Shown in pieces: positions 34,686 to 43,419 of a stretch of 64,000 bases of DNA (position 1 is the stretch's first letter; the number at the start of each line of letters is the position of its first letter). Under the pieces are notes generated by a model that saw only the letters and a list, made by a program, of their open reading frames with translations, made no database searches and was not told the DNA's origin. The DNA lies in the NCBI RefSeq assembly GCF_014649795.1, contig NZ_BMTS01000008.1, positions 62,001 through 126,000 on the forward strand, in the 5' to 3' direction. Position numbers and translations under genes: made by a program. Origin of the DNA: Streptomyces melanogenes (GTDB taxonomy: Bacteria; Actinomycetota; Actinomycetes; Streptomycetales; Streptomycetaceae).

Positions 34686-36143
34686 TCAGCGCCGGGGCAG
34701 TTCGGGGACGGGCGGGGCGCTGCCGGCCCCCGCGAGCTGCCCCTGCCGGATCCGGACGGCGTTGCCCGGGCCGGAGAGGGCGGCGGTGAACAGCGGCGAC
34801 AGGTCCTCGCCCCGGCTGCCGCAGCCGGCGAACGGCGGGATGGCGATCTGCCCGTCGAGGATCCCGCCGGTCAGGAAGTTGTACGAACCGCTCAGGACCG
34901 TGTCGAAGGGCCGGGCGGTGCGGCAACGCCGTCCGACGTCCAGCGGCACGCCGTTGACGCGTACGTCGTGGACGCGCAGGTACTGCCGGTAGGCGATGGT
35001 GGTGGTGAACGTCTCGCCGCGCCGGATGTTGACGACGGTGACCGGCTCCGGCTCGAAGCTCACCCTCGCGCTGGTGGGCTGGAAGCCGAAGGCGAGGAAC
35101 GTGGAGCGGGCGTCGGGGAAGCGCAGCAGCCCCACCGAGTCCGACTCGTCGTAGTCGGGGGCGCCGACCGTGCGCTTGCCGAGGTTGAGGTGCATCGGGC
35201 CGGGGCTGTCGTGCGGGTCGTTGACGACCATCGCGCTGCCGAGCTTGTGCACGGTGGCGTACCCGACGGCCACCACGCAGAGCGAGGCGCCCAGGTGCCC
35301 CTCGACCGCTCCGGGCGGCGGCTTGGGCAGCCTGCTCGGGTCGAGCTCCCCGGCGGGCGGGTCCGCCGGACAGACGGGCGCGGTGGCGAGCGGGGCGGGG
35401 CCGACCTGGATCGCGGGCTTGTGCGTTCGGGCGTCCGCGCTCGTGGACGGGGCCGGGGAAGCGGCGGCGGTGCCCGGGGTTGAGGGCTCGGTCACCGTCC
35501 AGGCGGCGAGGCGCGGGCCGGGGGGTGCTGCGGGGAGGCAGTGAAGCTCCAACGGGGCGGTGGGACTGGGTGGTTGGGTCGCTCCCGGCGACTCCGAGGC
35601 GCCCGGAGCCGGGGTCGATCCCGACGAGGGAGCCGCTCCCACCTGCACCATCAGCGTCAACTCCCCCGCTGTGAGCGTCACTTCCCCCGGCGACCCCACC
35701 GTGATCACCGGAACCTCACCCGCGAACACGGGCAGCAGCCCGTCGGCCCCCGCACCGACGGCGGGCGCGACGAGTCCCGCCCAGTCGGCGCGGGCCGACG
35801 CCCCGTTCTGGGCGACGTCGACGGCGAGGCGGGCGGTGCCGGAGACCTCGGTGGCGCCCGGGGGCAGGAGCGCGGCGACCGCGTCCGGGGTCAGCTCGGG
35901 GCGCACGGCGAACCGCTCGGCCCGCAGCGGCTGTCCGGGGCGGCCGCCCGTCGGATGGACGCCGGTGAAGCCGACGGTGACGGCCCGGTGTACGGAGCCC
36001 GCCGCACAGTCGTAAATGGCCTGAACGCCCGTCTCACGGTCCCGCGCAATTGTCCCCGACGCCGGAACAAGGCCGAGGAGAAGCGCGATCACGCCGAGCG
36101 CGGCGGCGATAGCGGCACCACGCCGGTCGAATGCACCGCCCAT
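34686..36143 (-). CDS. DUF6801-like exported protein heading the mce operon
   Basis: This protein of 485 residues has an N-terminal signal or anchor helix (about 10-30) and a DUF6801-like domain. IYDCAAGSVHRAVTVGFTG begins it, and ITVGSPGEVTLTAGELTLMV ends it near 170. A Pro/Ser/Ala linker follows, then a C-terminal domain at about 310-480. That domain shares an ordered pattern with the protein at 19001-20332: FGFQPTSARVSF versus LGFLPATAKIEF, NGVPLDVGRRCRT versus FGIPLGGGADCKT, IPPFAGCG versus LPPLKSCG, and ALSGPGN versus FTSGPGN. It is the first gene of the operon, with CAGGAG before the ATG. It may be an extracellular partner of the Mce complex; this is inference. Confidence 0.82.
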   Translation of the reverse strand: MGGAFDRRGAAIAAALGVIALLLGLVPASGTIARDRETGVQAIYDCAAGSVHRAVTVGFTGVHPTGGRPGQPLRAERFAVRPELTPDAVAALLPPGATEVSGTARLAVDVAQNGASARADWAGLVAPAVGAGADGLLPVFAGEVPVITVGSPGEVTLTAGELTLMVQVGAAPSSGSTPAPGASESPGATQPPSPTAPLELHCLPAAPPGPRLAAWTVTEPSTPGTAAASPAPSTSADARTHKPAIQVGPAPLATAPVCPADPPAGELDPSRLPKPPPGAVEGHLGASLCVVAVGYATVHKLGSAMVVNDPHDSPGPMHLNLGKRTVGAPDYDESDSVGLLRFPDARSTFLAFGFQPTSARVSFEPEPVTVVNIRRGETFTTTIAYRQYLRVHDVRVNGVPLDVGRRCRTARPFDTVLSGSYNFLTGGILDGQIAIPPFAGCGSRGEDLSPLFTAALSGPGNAVRIRQGQLAGAGSAPPVPELPRR

Positions 36144-36267
36144 GGCTCTGCTCCTGTGAATAGCGGTTCTACGGGCGCCGGGAACGGCCGATGTCGCCGT
36201 GACGTTACGTACGGGTAACCCGGTGCCGCAATACCGCTCGCGCGCGAATCTCCGATCTCCTCGCCCA

Positions 36268-36288
36268 CCGGTGATTACTTGTCACCGG
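36268..36288. promoter_or_regulatory. Inverted repeat upstream of the mce operon
   Basis: CCGGTGA, seven bases, then TCACCGG form a perfect dyad 125 bp upstream of the mce operon start. It is a candidate operator for the divergent PucR-type protein or another dimeric regulator. A minus-strand TTGACA lies just beyond it at 36318-36313. Confidence 0.5.
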
Positions 36289-36349
36289 CGCCACAATTCC
36301 GGTCGGTCGCATTGTCAACGGCGGCACAGAACCCGGGCGCACACAGAGG

Positions 36350-36389
36350 CGGGGCCCCGCGATCCGGGGGGACGGATCGCGGGACCCCG
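36350..36389. terminator. Long hairpin in the divergent mce/PucR region
   Basis: CGGGGCCCCGCGATCCG and CGGATCGCGGGACCCCG form a 17-bp stem with one mismatch around a six-base loop. It lies between two divergent gene starts, where a terminator is unexpected. It may insulate the two promoters or end a short transcript. Confidence 0.65.
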
Positions 36390-36868
36390 CCGGGATCCGC
36401 AGCCCTGGGGCGTGGGCCGCGCCGCCGGGGAGCGGGCGGCGGCCCGCCGTGAGGGGCGGCGAGAGCCGTCGGCCCCGGGGCACCGAGGACGCTACGCGCG
36501 GGGAATCGGGCCGTGCAATACCCGACGGCCGAATCCGGCCGTCGGCGGAACGGCCGCCACGCGCACGCATGTTATTGCGCGGCGACCGACCGTACCCCGG
36601 AAATTCGTACACAGGTCAACGTTTTCGCTCGTGTTCGGGCAATCCCATTGCCACTTGCGCGCCGGGGCGAGCACCTTTGTGTCCGGCCGGTACGAGAACC
36701 CGTCACGGGGCACACATTTCCTCCGTACGCACTGGTGCCTTCGGGCGCGGGCTGGTCTATGTTGCAGATGTTGTGAGTTGACGTCGGCCCCGCAGCAGGC
36801 CCACGGTGCGTCGCCCACCCGAGCCGAAACGTCGAGCCGTACGTCCCGGCCAGTGAAAGGGACAGCGC

Positions 36869-38152
36869 ATGCCGAACGCCCTCCACGCATCGGCCTCCTC
36901 GGAGCAGCTGGGACCGATCCCCCGGGAGCTCGCCACCATCATGTGGCCCGAACTCCCGCCGCTGCTCGACGAGATCAAGGCCGAGGTGATCCGCGCCTAC
37001 CCCGAGTTCGCGGACGTCTTCGCGGGCCCGCACGGCCGGTTCGTGCACTCGGCGATCGAGCAGAGCCTGACCATCTTCGTGGACCAGGTGGTGCGGCCCT
37101 CGGTGCCCTCGCCGCTGCGGGACGAGATGATCCGTACGTTCGGCCGGTTCGCCGCCGCCCACGGCCGCAGTCTGGACACCCTGCGCGGCACGTTCCGCAT
37201 CGGCGCCCGGGTCGCGCTGCGGCACACCAAGAAGGTGGGCAAGCGCTACAACCTCTCCCCCGTCTTCATGCTGTCGTTCGCGGACACCCTGTTCGCGTAC
37301 ATGGACCAGTTGGAGGCGCTGGCCAGCGAGGGCTATATGGAGGCCAGGTCGTCGGCCGAGGACGACCAGGACGAGTTACGGAGAAAGATCCTGCGGCTGA
37401 TCGCGTCGGGCAGCGGCACACCCCGGGCCACCCTCGTGGAGCTGGCCGAACGGGCGGGCTGGCAGCTGCCGGAGGAGCTGACCCTGGTGGCGCTGAGCGC
37501 CGGCGCCCACCCCGCCCGCACCGCCCTGCACGGCGACGTGCTGATGGACCTCGGGGACCCGCAGCCGTATCTGCTGGTGCCGGGCGCCCTGGACGCGGAG
37601 CGCCGCTCGGCGCTGGCCCAGGCGCTGGGCGGGGCTCGCGCGGCGGCCGGGCCCACGGTGTCCCTGGCCGGGGCGGCCGACTCGCTGCGCTGGGCCCGCC
37701 AGGCGCTCGGCCTCGCGCTGTCCGGGATCATCACCGAGGCGCCCGTCGTGCACTGCACGAACCACCTGGTGACCCTGCTGCTCATGTCGGACCCGGCGCT
37801 GCTCGAACTGCTCGCGGCCCGTGAACTGGCCCCGCTCCAGGGCCACACGGCGACCCGCCGGGAGCGTCTGATCGAGACGTTGCGGGCGTGGCTGGCCACC
37901 CGGGGCACCGCCGCCCAGATCGGTGAGGTGCTGCACATCCACCCGCAGACCGTGCGCTACCGGATGCGCAACCTCGACGCGGCCTTCGGGCGCCGGCTGG
38001 CCGACCCCGAGCACCGCTTCGCCACGGAGGTCGTGCTGCGCGCGATGCATCTGCGCGAGCGCGCCGACGCCCTGCCCGCCTCCTCGGTCACTCCTTCCCG
38101 TACAGCTCCTCGATCTCGTGGGCGTACGCGGCGGCCACCGCCCGCCGCTTGA
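36869..38152 (+). CDS. PucR-family transcriptional regulator
   Basis: This 427-residue regulator has an N-terminal ligand-sensing region (about 20-170, similar to the RsbR-like half of PucR proteins) and a GGDEF-like middle. A C-terminal HTH follows near 330-395 (GTAAQIGEVLHIHPQTVRYRMRNLDAAFG), the hallmark of the PucR/CdaR group. It is divergent from the mce operon and convergent with the acyl-CoA ligase, so it probably controls one or both. The codon for Leu170 is TTA (37376-37378). AAAGGGA precedes the ATG. The last 65 bp overlap the 3' end of the acyl-CoA ligase gene. Confidence 0.88.
   Translation: MPNALHASASSEQLGPIPRELATIMWPELPPLLDEIKAEVIRAYPEFADVFAGPHGRFVHSAIEQSLTIFVDQVVRPSVPSPLRDEMIRTFGRFAAAHGRSLDTLRGTFRIGARVALRHTKKVGKRYNLSPVFMLSFADTLFAYMDQLEALASEGYMEARSSAEDDQDELRRKILRLIASGSGTPRATLVELAERAGWQLPEELTLVALSAGAHPARTALHGDVLMDLGDPQPYLLVPGALDAERRSALAQALGGARAAAGPTVSLAGAADSLRWARQALGLALSGIITEAPVVHCTNHLVTLLLMSDPALLELLAARELAPLQGHTATRRERLIETLRAWLATRGTAAQIGEVLHIHPQTVRYRMRNLDAAFGRRLADPEHRFATEVVLRAMHLRERADALPASSVTPSRTAPRSRGRTRRPPPAA
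37376..37378 (+). other. In-frame TTA (bldA) codon in the PucR gene
   Basis: The codons read GAC GAG TTA CGG AGA, encoding DELRR, with TTA at codon 170. The regulator, and therefore any target it controls, should depend on the bldA tRNA. Confidence 0.9.
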
Positions 38153-39995
38153 CCTTCAGGGACGGGGTGAGCAGTCCGTTCTCCTCGGTGAACTCGCCCG
38201 CCACCAGCCGGAACCGGCGGATCGACTCGGCTCGCGAGACCGCCGCGTTGGCGTGGTCCACGGCCTTCTGGACGTCCGCGACGAGCTCCTTGTCCTCGAC
38301 CAGCTCCTCGACGGGGGTGTCCTTGGGCCGCCCGCGCACGGACAGCCAGTGCTGGAGCGCGTCGGGGTCGAGCGTGACCAACGCGGCGACGTACGAACGG
38401 TTGTCGCCCACGACCACGCACTGGCCGACGGGCGGACGGCTGCGCAGCCGGTCCTCCAGGACGCCGGGCGAGACGTTCTTGCCGCCGGAGGTGACCAGGA
38501 TGTCCTTCTTGCGTCCGGTGATGGTGAGATAGCCGTCGTCGTCGAGCCGCCCGAGATCGCCGGTCGCGAACCAGCCGTCCGCCAGGACCCCGTCGGTGGC
38601 CTCGGAGTTGTTCCAGTAGCCGCCGAAGACGATCGGCCCCTTCACCAGGACCTCGCCGTCGTCGGCGATGCGGACCGAGGTGCCGGGCACGGGCTGGCCG
38701 ACCGTGCCGGGGCGCGGGCCGAGCGGCGGGGTCAGGGAGGCGGCCGCGGAGGTCTCGGTGAGCCCGTAGCCCTCGAAGACGAGGATGCCGGCGGCGTAGA
38801 AGAAGAGGTTCAGCTCGGGGTCGAGGGGCGAGCCGCCACTGAGCGCGTGCCGCAGCCGGCCGCCGAGCTCCTTGCGTACGCGCCGGTAGACCAGCAGGTC
38901 GTAGAGCGCGTGGCCGAGGCGGAGTGCGGGGCCGGGCCGCTTCCCCTTGCCGAGGAAGTGGTTCAGTGCCGCCTCGCCGTAGCGCACGGCGATCCGGTCG
39001 GCGCGGTCGAAGGAGGCGGCGCGGCCGATCCGCTCGGCGGTGGCCCGCCCGGTGTCGTGGATCTTCTCGAAGAGGTACGGCACGCCGACGACGAAGGTGG
39101 GCCTGAACGCCCGGAGTTCCGGCCGGAGTTCGTCGGGCTTGAGGCTGGGCCAGTGGCCCAGCTCGATGCGCGCCAGCAGGCAGGCGAGCTGGAGGGTGCG
39201 GCCGAGGATGTGGGCCAGCGGCAGGAACAGCAGGGTCGAGGCGGCCCGTTTGCTGACCTCCCGGAAGACGGGGTGCATCAGCTCGACGGTGTTGGCGGCC
39301 TCGGCGTACAGGTTGCCGTGGGTGAGCACGCACCCCTTCGGCTTTCCGGTGGTGCCGGAGGTGTAGCAGAGGGTGGCGACGGTGTCGGGGCCGAGCGCGG
39401 CGCGCCGCTTGGCGACCTCCTCGTCGCTCGTCTCCCGCCCACTGACAGCGAGTTGGGCCAGAGCGCCGTCCTCGATGACGAACACCCGGCGGCCCTCGGC
39501 GGCCGCCCCGGCCGTGCGCACCTCGGCGCCGCTCTCCGCGATCAGCATCCCGGCGCCGGAGTCCGCGAGGATCCAGTCGATCTGCTCCGCCGAGGAGGTG
39601 GCGTAGACGGGGACGCTCACCCCGCCCGCCGCCCAGATCGCGAAGTCGAGGACGGCCCACTCGTAACGGGTGCGCGACATCAGCGCGACCCGGCCGCCGG
39701 GTTCGAGTCCGGCGGCGACCAACCCCTTGGCGGTGTCGGCGACTTCACGGGCGAAGGCGGCCGCGGTGACCGGCTGCCAGCGCCCGCCACGCTTGCGGCG
39801 CAGCACCACCGCGTCCGGCGCCTCGGCGGCGTTGGTGAACGGGATGTCGGCGACGCTGCCCGTGCCGGGCCCGGCGGCGAGCGGGGCGACCCGCGCCTCG
39901 CGCACCTCACCGCCCTCGCGCACGAGCTCCACCCGGGCCCGCCCGGTGAGACCGCCGCGCCGCACGGCCGTCCTCAGATCCTTCCGTACGCCCAT
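38088..39995 (-). CDS. fadD: Long-chain fatty acyl-CoA synthetase
   Basis: This 635-residue AMP-forming ligase activates fatty acids to acyl-CoA through an acyl-adenylate. The P-loop YTSGTTGKPKGCVLTHGN (near 205), the YGLTET motif, DGWFATGDLG and the C-terminal GRKKDILVTSGGKNVSP are all present. Length and motifs fit the long-chain (FadD15-like) group. GAGGAG precedes the ATG at 39995. It is convergent with the PucR gene and lies 2 kb from the mce operon, so it may process lipids imported by Mce. Confidence 0.93.
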   Translation of the reverse strand: MGVRKDLRTAVRRGGLTGRARVELVREGGEVREARVAPLAAGPGTGSVADIPFTNAAEAPDAVVLRRKRGGRWQPVTAAAFAREVADTAKGLVAAGLEPGGRVALMSRTRYEWAVLDFAIWAAGGVSVPVYATSSAEQIDWILADSGAGMLIAESGAEVRTAGAAAEGRRVFVIEDGALAQLAVSGRETSDEEVAKRRAALGPDTVATLCYTSGTTGKPKGCVLTHGNLYAEAANTVELMHPVFREVSKRAASTLLFLPLAHILGRTLQLACLLARIELGHWPSLKPDELRPELRAFRPTFVVGVPYLFEKIHDTGRATAERIGRAASFDRADRIAVRYGEAALNHFLGKGKRPGPALRLGHALYDLLVYRRVRKELGGRLRHALSGGSPLDPELNLFFYAAGILVFEGYGLTETSAAASLTPPLGPRPGTVGQPVPGTSVRIADDGEVLVKGPIVFGGYWNNSEATDGVLADGWFATGDLGRLDDDGYLTITGRKKDILVTSGGKNVSPGVLEDRLRSRPPVGQCVVVGDNRSYVAALVTLDPDALQHWLSVRGRPKDTPVEELVEDKELVADVQKAVDHANAAVSRAESIRRFRLVAGEFTEENGLLTPSLKVKRRAVAAAYAHEIEELYGKE

Positions 39996-40037
39996 GCGCG
40001 ACTCCTCTGCTCGGCTCAGGGCGGAGTGGTACGGAGC

Positions 40038-40096
40038 ACTTACCGGTGGTACGAGAAATGACTGACTGGTCAACTTACCGTCGCGTAACGAGAAAT
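40038..40096. promoter_or_regulatory. Duplicated element upstream of the acyl-CoA ligase gene
   Basis: ACTTACCG, a 5- or 7-base gap, then ACGAGAAAT occurs twice, 35 bp apart (40038-40059 and 40073-40096). Between the copies is TGACTGACTGGTCA. The arrangement lies in the divergent region between the ligase and the urea transporter and suggests a regulator binding at two sites. Confidence 0.55.
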
Positions 40097-40232
40097 CAAT
40101 CCCACCGGATCCGCCGAGCCGCGCGGACGATTGTGGGAGGTTCCGACCAGAGCGCACCTCTTGCCCCGGCCTGGCCCGCGCCCCTTACAGTGCCCTGGGC
40201 CGTCGGGAGCCCGTCGGACGGGAGGGATTCAG

Positions 40233-41228
40233 GTGGGGCACTCGCGCGCCGCGCGGTGGGGGCGGTTCGCCGTCCACGTCCTGCGGGGGCAGGCTCAGGT
40301 CGACTTCGTGCCGAGCGCCGTGACCGGCGCGGTCTTCTCCGTGGGGCTCTTCGTGGCGGGCTGGCACTACGGTCTGTACGGGCTGCTGGGCACCGCCGTC
40401 GGCACCGGCACCGCGCGGCTCCTCGGCGTGGAGCGGGGGCGGGTCGCGGCCGGGCTCGAAGGGTTCAACGCCTGCCTGGTCGCCGTGGGCTTCGCGGTGG
40501 TCCTGGGAGCCGGGCACCTGTCCACCGCGCTGCTCGCGGCGGGCGGCTGCGCGGTGGTCACCGTGGTCGCCGGGGCCACCGCGACCGTGCTGCGCACCTG
40601 GGGCCTGCCGACCCTGACGCTCCCCTTCTGTCTGACGGCGAGCGCCATGACGATCGCGGCGCCGGGCTTCGGCAAGGTGTGGCACCAGGGCGAAGGACCG
40701 GCCGCGCTGGCCCGCGCCGCCGAGGGCCCGGTCGGCCCGGGCCTGAGCGATGTGGTGCACGGCTTCTTCGCCAACGTCGCCCAGGTCTTCCTGGTGCCGC
40801 AGTGGTACGTGGGGCTGATCTTCCTCGCCGGGATCTTCGCGGCCGACCGGCTCGCGGGCGCGATGGCCTGCGCGGGCAGCTCCGTCGGGATCCTCACGGC
40901 CTGGGCGCTGGGCGCACCGGCGGAGCGGATCGCGGACGGGACGATGGGGTACAACGCGGTACTGGTGGCGATGGCGCTGTGCGGAGTGCTGCTCGCCGCC
41001 GACCGGTGGAGCCTCGGCTTCGCGGTGGTGGGCGCGGCGACCGCGACCGTGCTCGGCCCGGCGCTGAGCGCGCTCCTCGCCCCGGCCGGGGGCCGTCCGT
41101 TCACCTGGCCGTTCGTCCTGACCACCCTGGTGTTCCTGGCGTCGGTCCCGGCGCTGCCGAGGCTGCGGCGCACGGGCGCTCCGGTGCCCGCCGAGCCGGA
41201 CGGAGTACGCGCGCCCCTGCCCGGCTGA
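40233..41228 (+). CDS. Urea transporter (UT family)
   Basis: This integral membrane protein of 331 residues has about ten helices in two repeats, matching bacterial urea channels. Each repeat carries a LEGFNACLVAVGF or MGYNAVLVAMAL element with the conserved NA-L pattern lining the urea pore, plus LPTLTLPFCLTA and FTWPFVLTT motifs. I chose GTG 40233 because GGAGGGA lies 5 bases upstream. No urease genes are in the window. Confidence 0.88.
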   Translation: MGHSRAARWGRFAVHVLRGQAQVDFVPSAVTGAVFSVGLFVAGWHYGLYGLLGTAVGTGTARLLGVERGRVAAGLEGFNACLVAVGFAVVLGAGHLSTALLAAGGCAVVTVVAGATATVLRTWGLPTLTLPFCLTASAMTIAAPGFGKVWHQGEGPAALARAAEGPVGPGLSDVVHGFFANVAQVFLVPQWYVGLIFLAGIFAADRLAGAMACAGSSVGILTAWALGAPAERIADGTMGYNAVLVAMALCGVLLAADRWSLGFAVVGAATATVLGPALSALLAPAGGRPFTWPFVLTTLVFLASVPALPRLRRTGAPVPAEPDGVRAPLPG

Positions 41229-41309
41229 CCCGCCGCGAAGGCCTCCCCGGGCTCACCCGCACGGCCTACAGGGCATGCGCCCCACCTGCGGCGGTGTGAG
41301 GGTGCCAAT

Positions 41310-43388
41310 GTGACCACAGCCAGCGACACCGCACCTCCGGCACCCGCCGCGCCGCCCGTGCTGGACGTCCGCCAGCGCAACATCGTCTTCGGCACGATCA
41401 TGCTCGGGATGCTGCTGGCCGCGCTGGACCAGACGATCGTGGGCACCGCGCTGCCGACGATCGTCTCGGACCTCGGCGGCGCCGCGCACATGTCCTGGGT
41501 GGTCACCTCGTACCTGCTCGCGGAGACCGTCGCGACCGCCCTGGTCGGCAAGTTCGGCGACCTCTTCGGCCGCAAGGTGGTCTTCCAGGTCTCGGCGGTC
41601 GTCTTCATCACCGGCTCGTTCCTGTGCGGCCTGGCGACCAACATGTCGCTGCTCATCGCCTGGCGGGCGCTCCAGGGCATCGGCGCGGGCGGTCTGATGG
41701 TCACCGCGATGGCGCTGATCGCGGATGTGATCCCGCTGCGCGAGCGCGGCAAGTACCAGGGTGCGATCGGCGCGGTGTTCGGCGTCGCCACGGTCATCGG
41801 GCCGCTGCTCGGCGGGCTGTTCACCGACCATCTGAGCTGGCGCTGGGCGTTCTACGTGAACGTGCCCATCGCGGTCCTGGTGGTCATCGCCGCCGCCCGC
41901 ACCATCCCCTCGATCCGCTCGGTCGCCAAACCGGTGATCGACTACCTCGGCATCGGCCTGGTCGCGGCCGGGGCGAGCGCCCTGATCCTGGCGACCAGCT
42001 GGGGCGGCAACGAGTACGCCTGGACCTCACCCACCGTCATCGCGCTCTTCGCGGGCGGGGTGGTGGCGCTGGCCCTGTTCTGCTGGGTGGAGACCCGGGC
42101 CGTCGAGCCGATGCTGCCGATGCGGCTGTTCCGCAACCCCGTCTTCACGGTCTGCTCGGTCCTCAGCTTCATCGTCGGCTTCGCGATGCTGGGCGCGATG
42201 ACGTTCCTGCCGACCTACCTCCAGTACGTGGACGGCGACTCGGCGACCGTCTCGGGCGTGCGCACCCTGCCGATGGTGGTCGGGCTGCTGATCGCGTCGG
42301 TCTTCAGCGGCAACGTGGTCAGCAAGACCGGCCAGTACCGGATCTTCCCCATCGTGGGCGCGCTGGTGATGGGCGTCGGGCTGTATCTGCTCTCGCTGAT
42401 GGGGCCGGACAGCGGCGCCTGGCTGGAGTCGCTGTACATGTTCGTGCTCGGCCTCGGCATCGGCCTGTGCATGCAGGTCCTGACGATCGCCGTGCAGAAC
42501 ACCGTCGACTACGCCGACCTCGGCACCGCCACCTCCGGCGTGACCTTCTTCCGTACGCTGGGCAGCTCCTTCGGCACCGCGGTCTTCGGCACGATCTACG
42601 CCAACACCCTCAAGCCGAACCTGGCGGACGGGATCGCGGCCGCCGCGAAGGCGGGCGGGGCCGACCCTGCGGCGCTCGCCAAGGCCGCGCAGTCCCCCGA
42701 GGGCCTCAAGTCGCTGCCCTCGACGACGGCCGCGCCGATCGTCCAGGCGTACGCGGACTCGCTGCACACCGTGTTCCTGTGGACCGTGCCGGTGGCGGTC
42801 GTCGGGTTCCTGGTGGCGCTGTTCCTCAAGCAGGTCGAGCTGCGCGACACCGCCCGCTCCGCCTCCACCGACATGGGCGAGGGCTTCGCGCAGCCGTCGA
42901 CCGGCGACTCGCAGAAGCTCCTGGAGCTGTCGGTCGGCAAGATCGTCCGTAGTACGGGCATCGACACCGCGCGCCACATCGTGACCCGCTCCGACACCCG
43001 GCTCGACATGGCGGGCGCGTGGGCGGTGATGCAGGTGGAGCTGTTCACCAGGATGGTCGGGCACGCGGGCCTCGGTCTGATCGCGGCCCGCCGCCATGTG
43101 CCGCCGGAGGTGCTGGTGCCGGTCTTCCAGCGGATGGTCGACGAAGGGTTCCTGACCCGCGAGGGCACCTACTTCTCGCTCACCGAGGGCGGCCGGCGCG
43201 AGGTCGACGCGATCAGCGCGTCCTGGTCGGACTGGCTCAACGAGCAGTTGGAGCGGGACCGGGGCCGCCCGCGCAGCGCGGAGCTGCGGGCCGCCGCCGA
43301 CGCCATCGCCAAGCGGCTGCTGGCCGAGGACCTGGCCAACGGCCTGCCCCCGGCCGACCGCGAGACGGTGGGCGCGGCCCGGTCCTGA
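41310..43388 (+). CDS. DHA2-family MFS exporter fused to a winged-helix domain
   Basis: This protein of 692 residues starts with a 14-helix EmrB/QacA-type drug exporter (about 20-515, with LDQTIVGTALPTIVSDLGG and GKFGDLFGRK). Residues about 530-690 form a cytoplasmic region that resembles a MarR/PadR-like winged helix, including PEVLVPVFQRMVDEGFLTREGTYFSLTEGG. The fusion could couple drug sensing to transport or DNA binding. GAGGGTG precedes the GTG start. The substrate is unknown. Confidence 0.88.
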   Translation: MTTASDTAPPAPAAPPVLDVRQRNIVFGTIMLGMLLAALDQTIVGTALPTIVSDLGGAAHMSWVVTSYLLAETVATALVGKFGDLFGRKVVFQVSAVVFITGSFLCGLATNMSLLIAWRALQGIGAGGLMVTAMALIADVIPLRERGKYQGAIGAVFGVATVIGPLLGGLFTDHLSWRWAFYVNVPIAVLVVIAAARTIPSIRSVAKPVIDYLGIGLVAAGASALILATSWGGNEYAWTSPTVIALFAGGVVALALFCWVETRAVEPMLPMRLFRNPVFTVCSVLSFIVGFAMLGAMTFLPTYLQYVDGDSATVSGVRTLPMVVGLLIASVFSGNVVSKTGQYRIFPIVGALVMGVGLYLLSLMGPDSGAWLESLYMFVLGLGIGLCMQVLTIAVQNTVDYADLGTATSGVTFFRTLGSSFGTAVFGTIYANTLKPNLADGIAAAAKAGGADPAALAKAAQSPEGLKSLPSTTAAPIVQAYADSLHTVFLWTVPVAVVGFLVALFLKQVELRDTARSASTDMGEGFAQPSTGDSQKLLELSVGKIVRSTGIDTARHIVTRSDTRLDMAGAWAVMQVELFTRMVGHAGLGLIAARRHVPPEVLVPVFQRMVDEGFLTREGTYFSLTEGGRREVDAISASWSDWLNEQLERDRGRPRSAELRAAADAIAKRLLAEDLANGLPPADRETVGAARS

Positions 43389-43419
43389 CCGCACCCCCGA
43401 TCCGAGGAGCCCCCGTGTC

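Larger units (their letters stand above)
36144..36868. other. Divergent regulatory region between mce and the PucR gene
   Basis: No credible gene is seen in these 725 bp. The region holds an inverted repeat (36268-36288), a lone TTGACA on the minus strand (36318-36313) without a convincing -10, a long hairpin (36350-36389), and a less GC-rich stretch at 36540-36780 that is the likely PucR-gene promoter region. Confidence 0.7.

Noticed and set aside
36313..36318. mce promoter from TTGACA on the minus strand
   Set aside because: A perfect -35 is present but the positions 17-18 bases downstream (TGTGGC) are a poor -10, so it is not annotated as a promoter.
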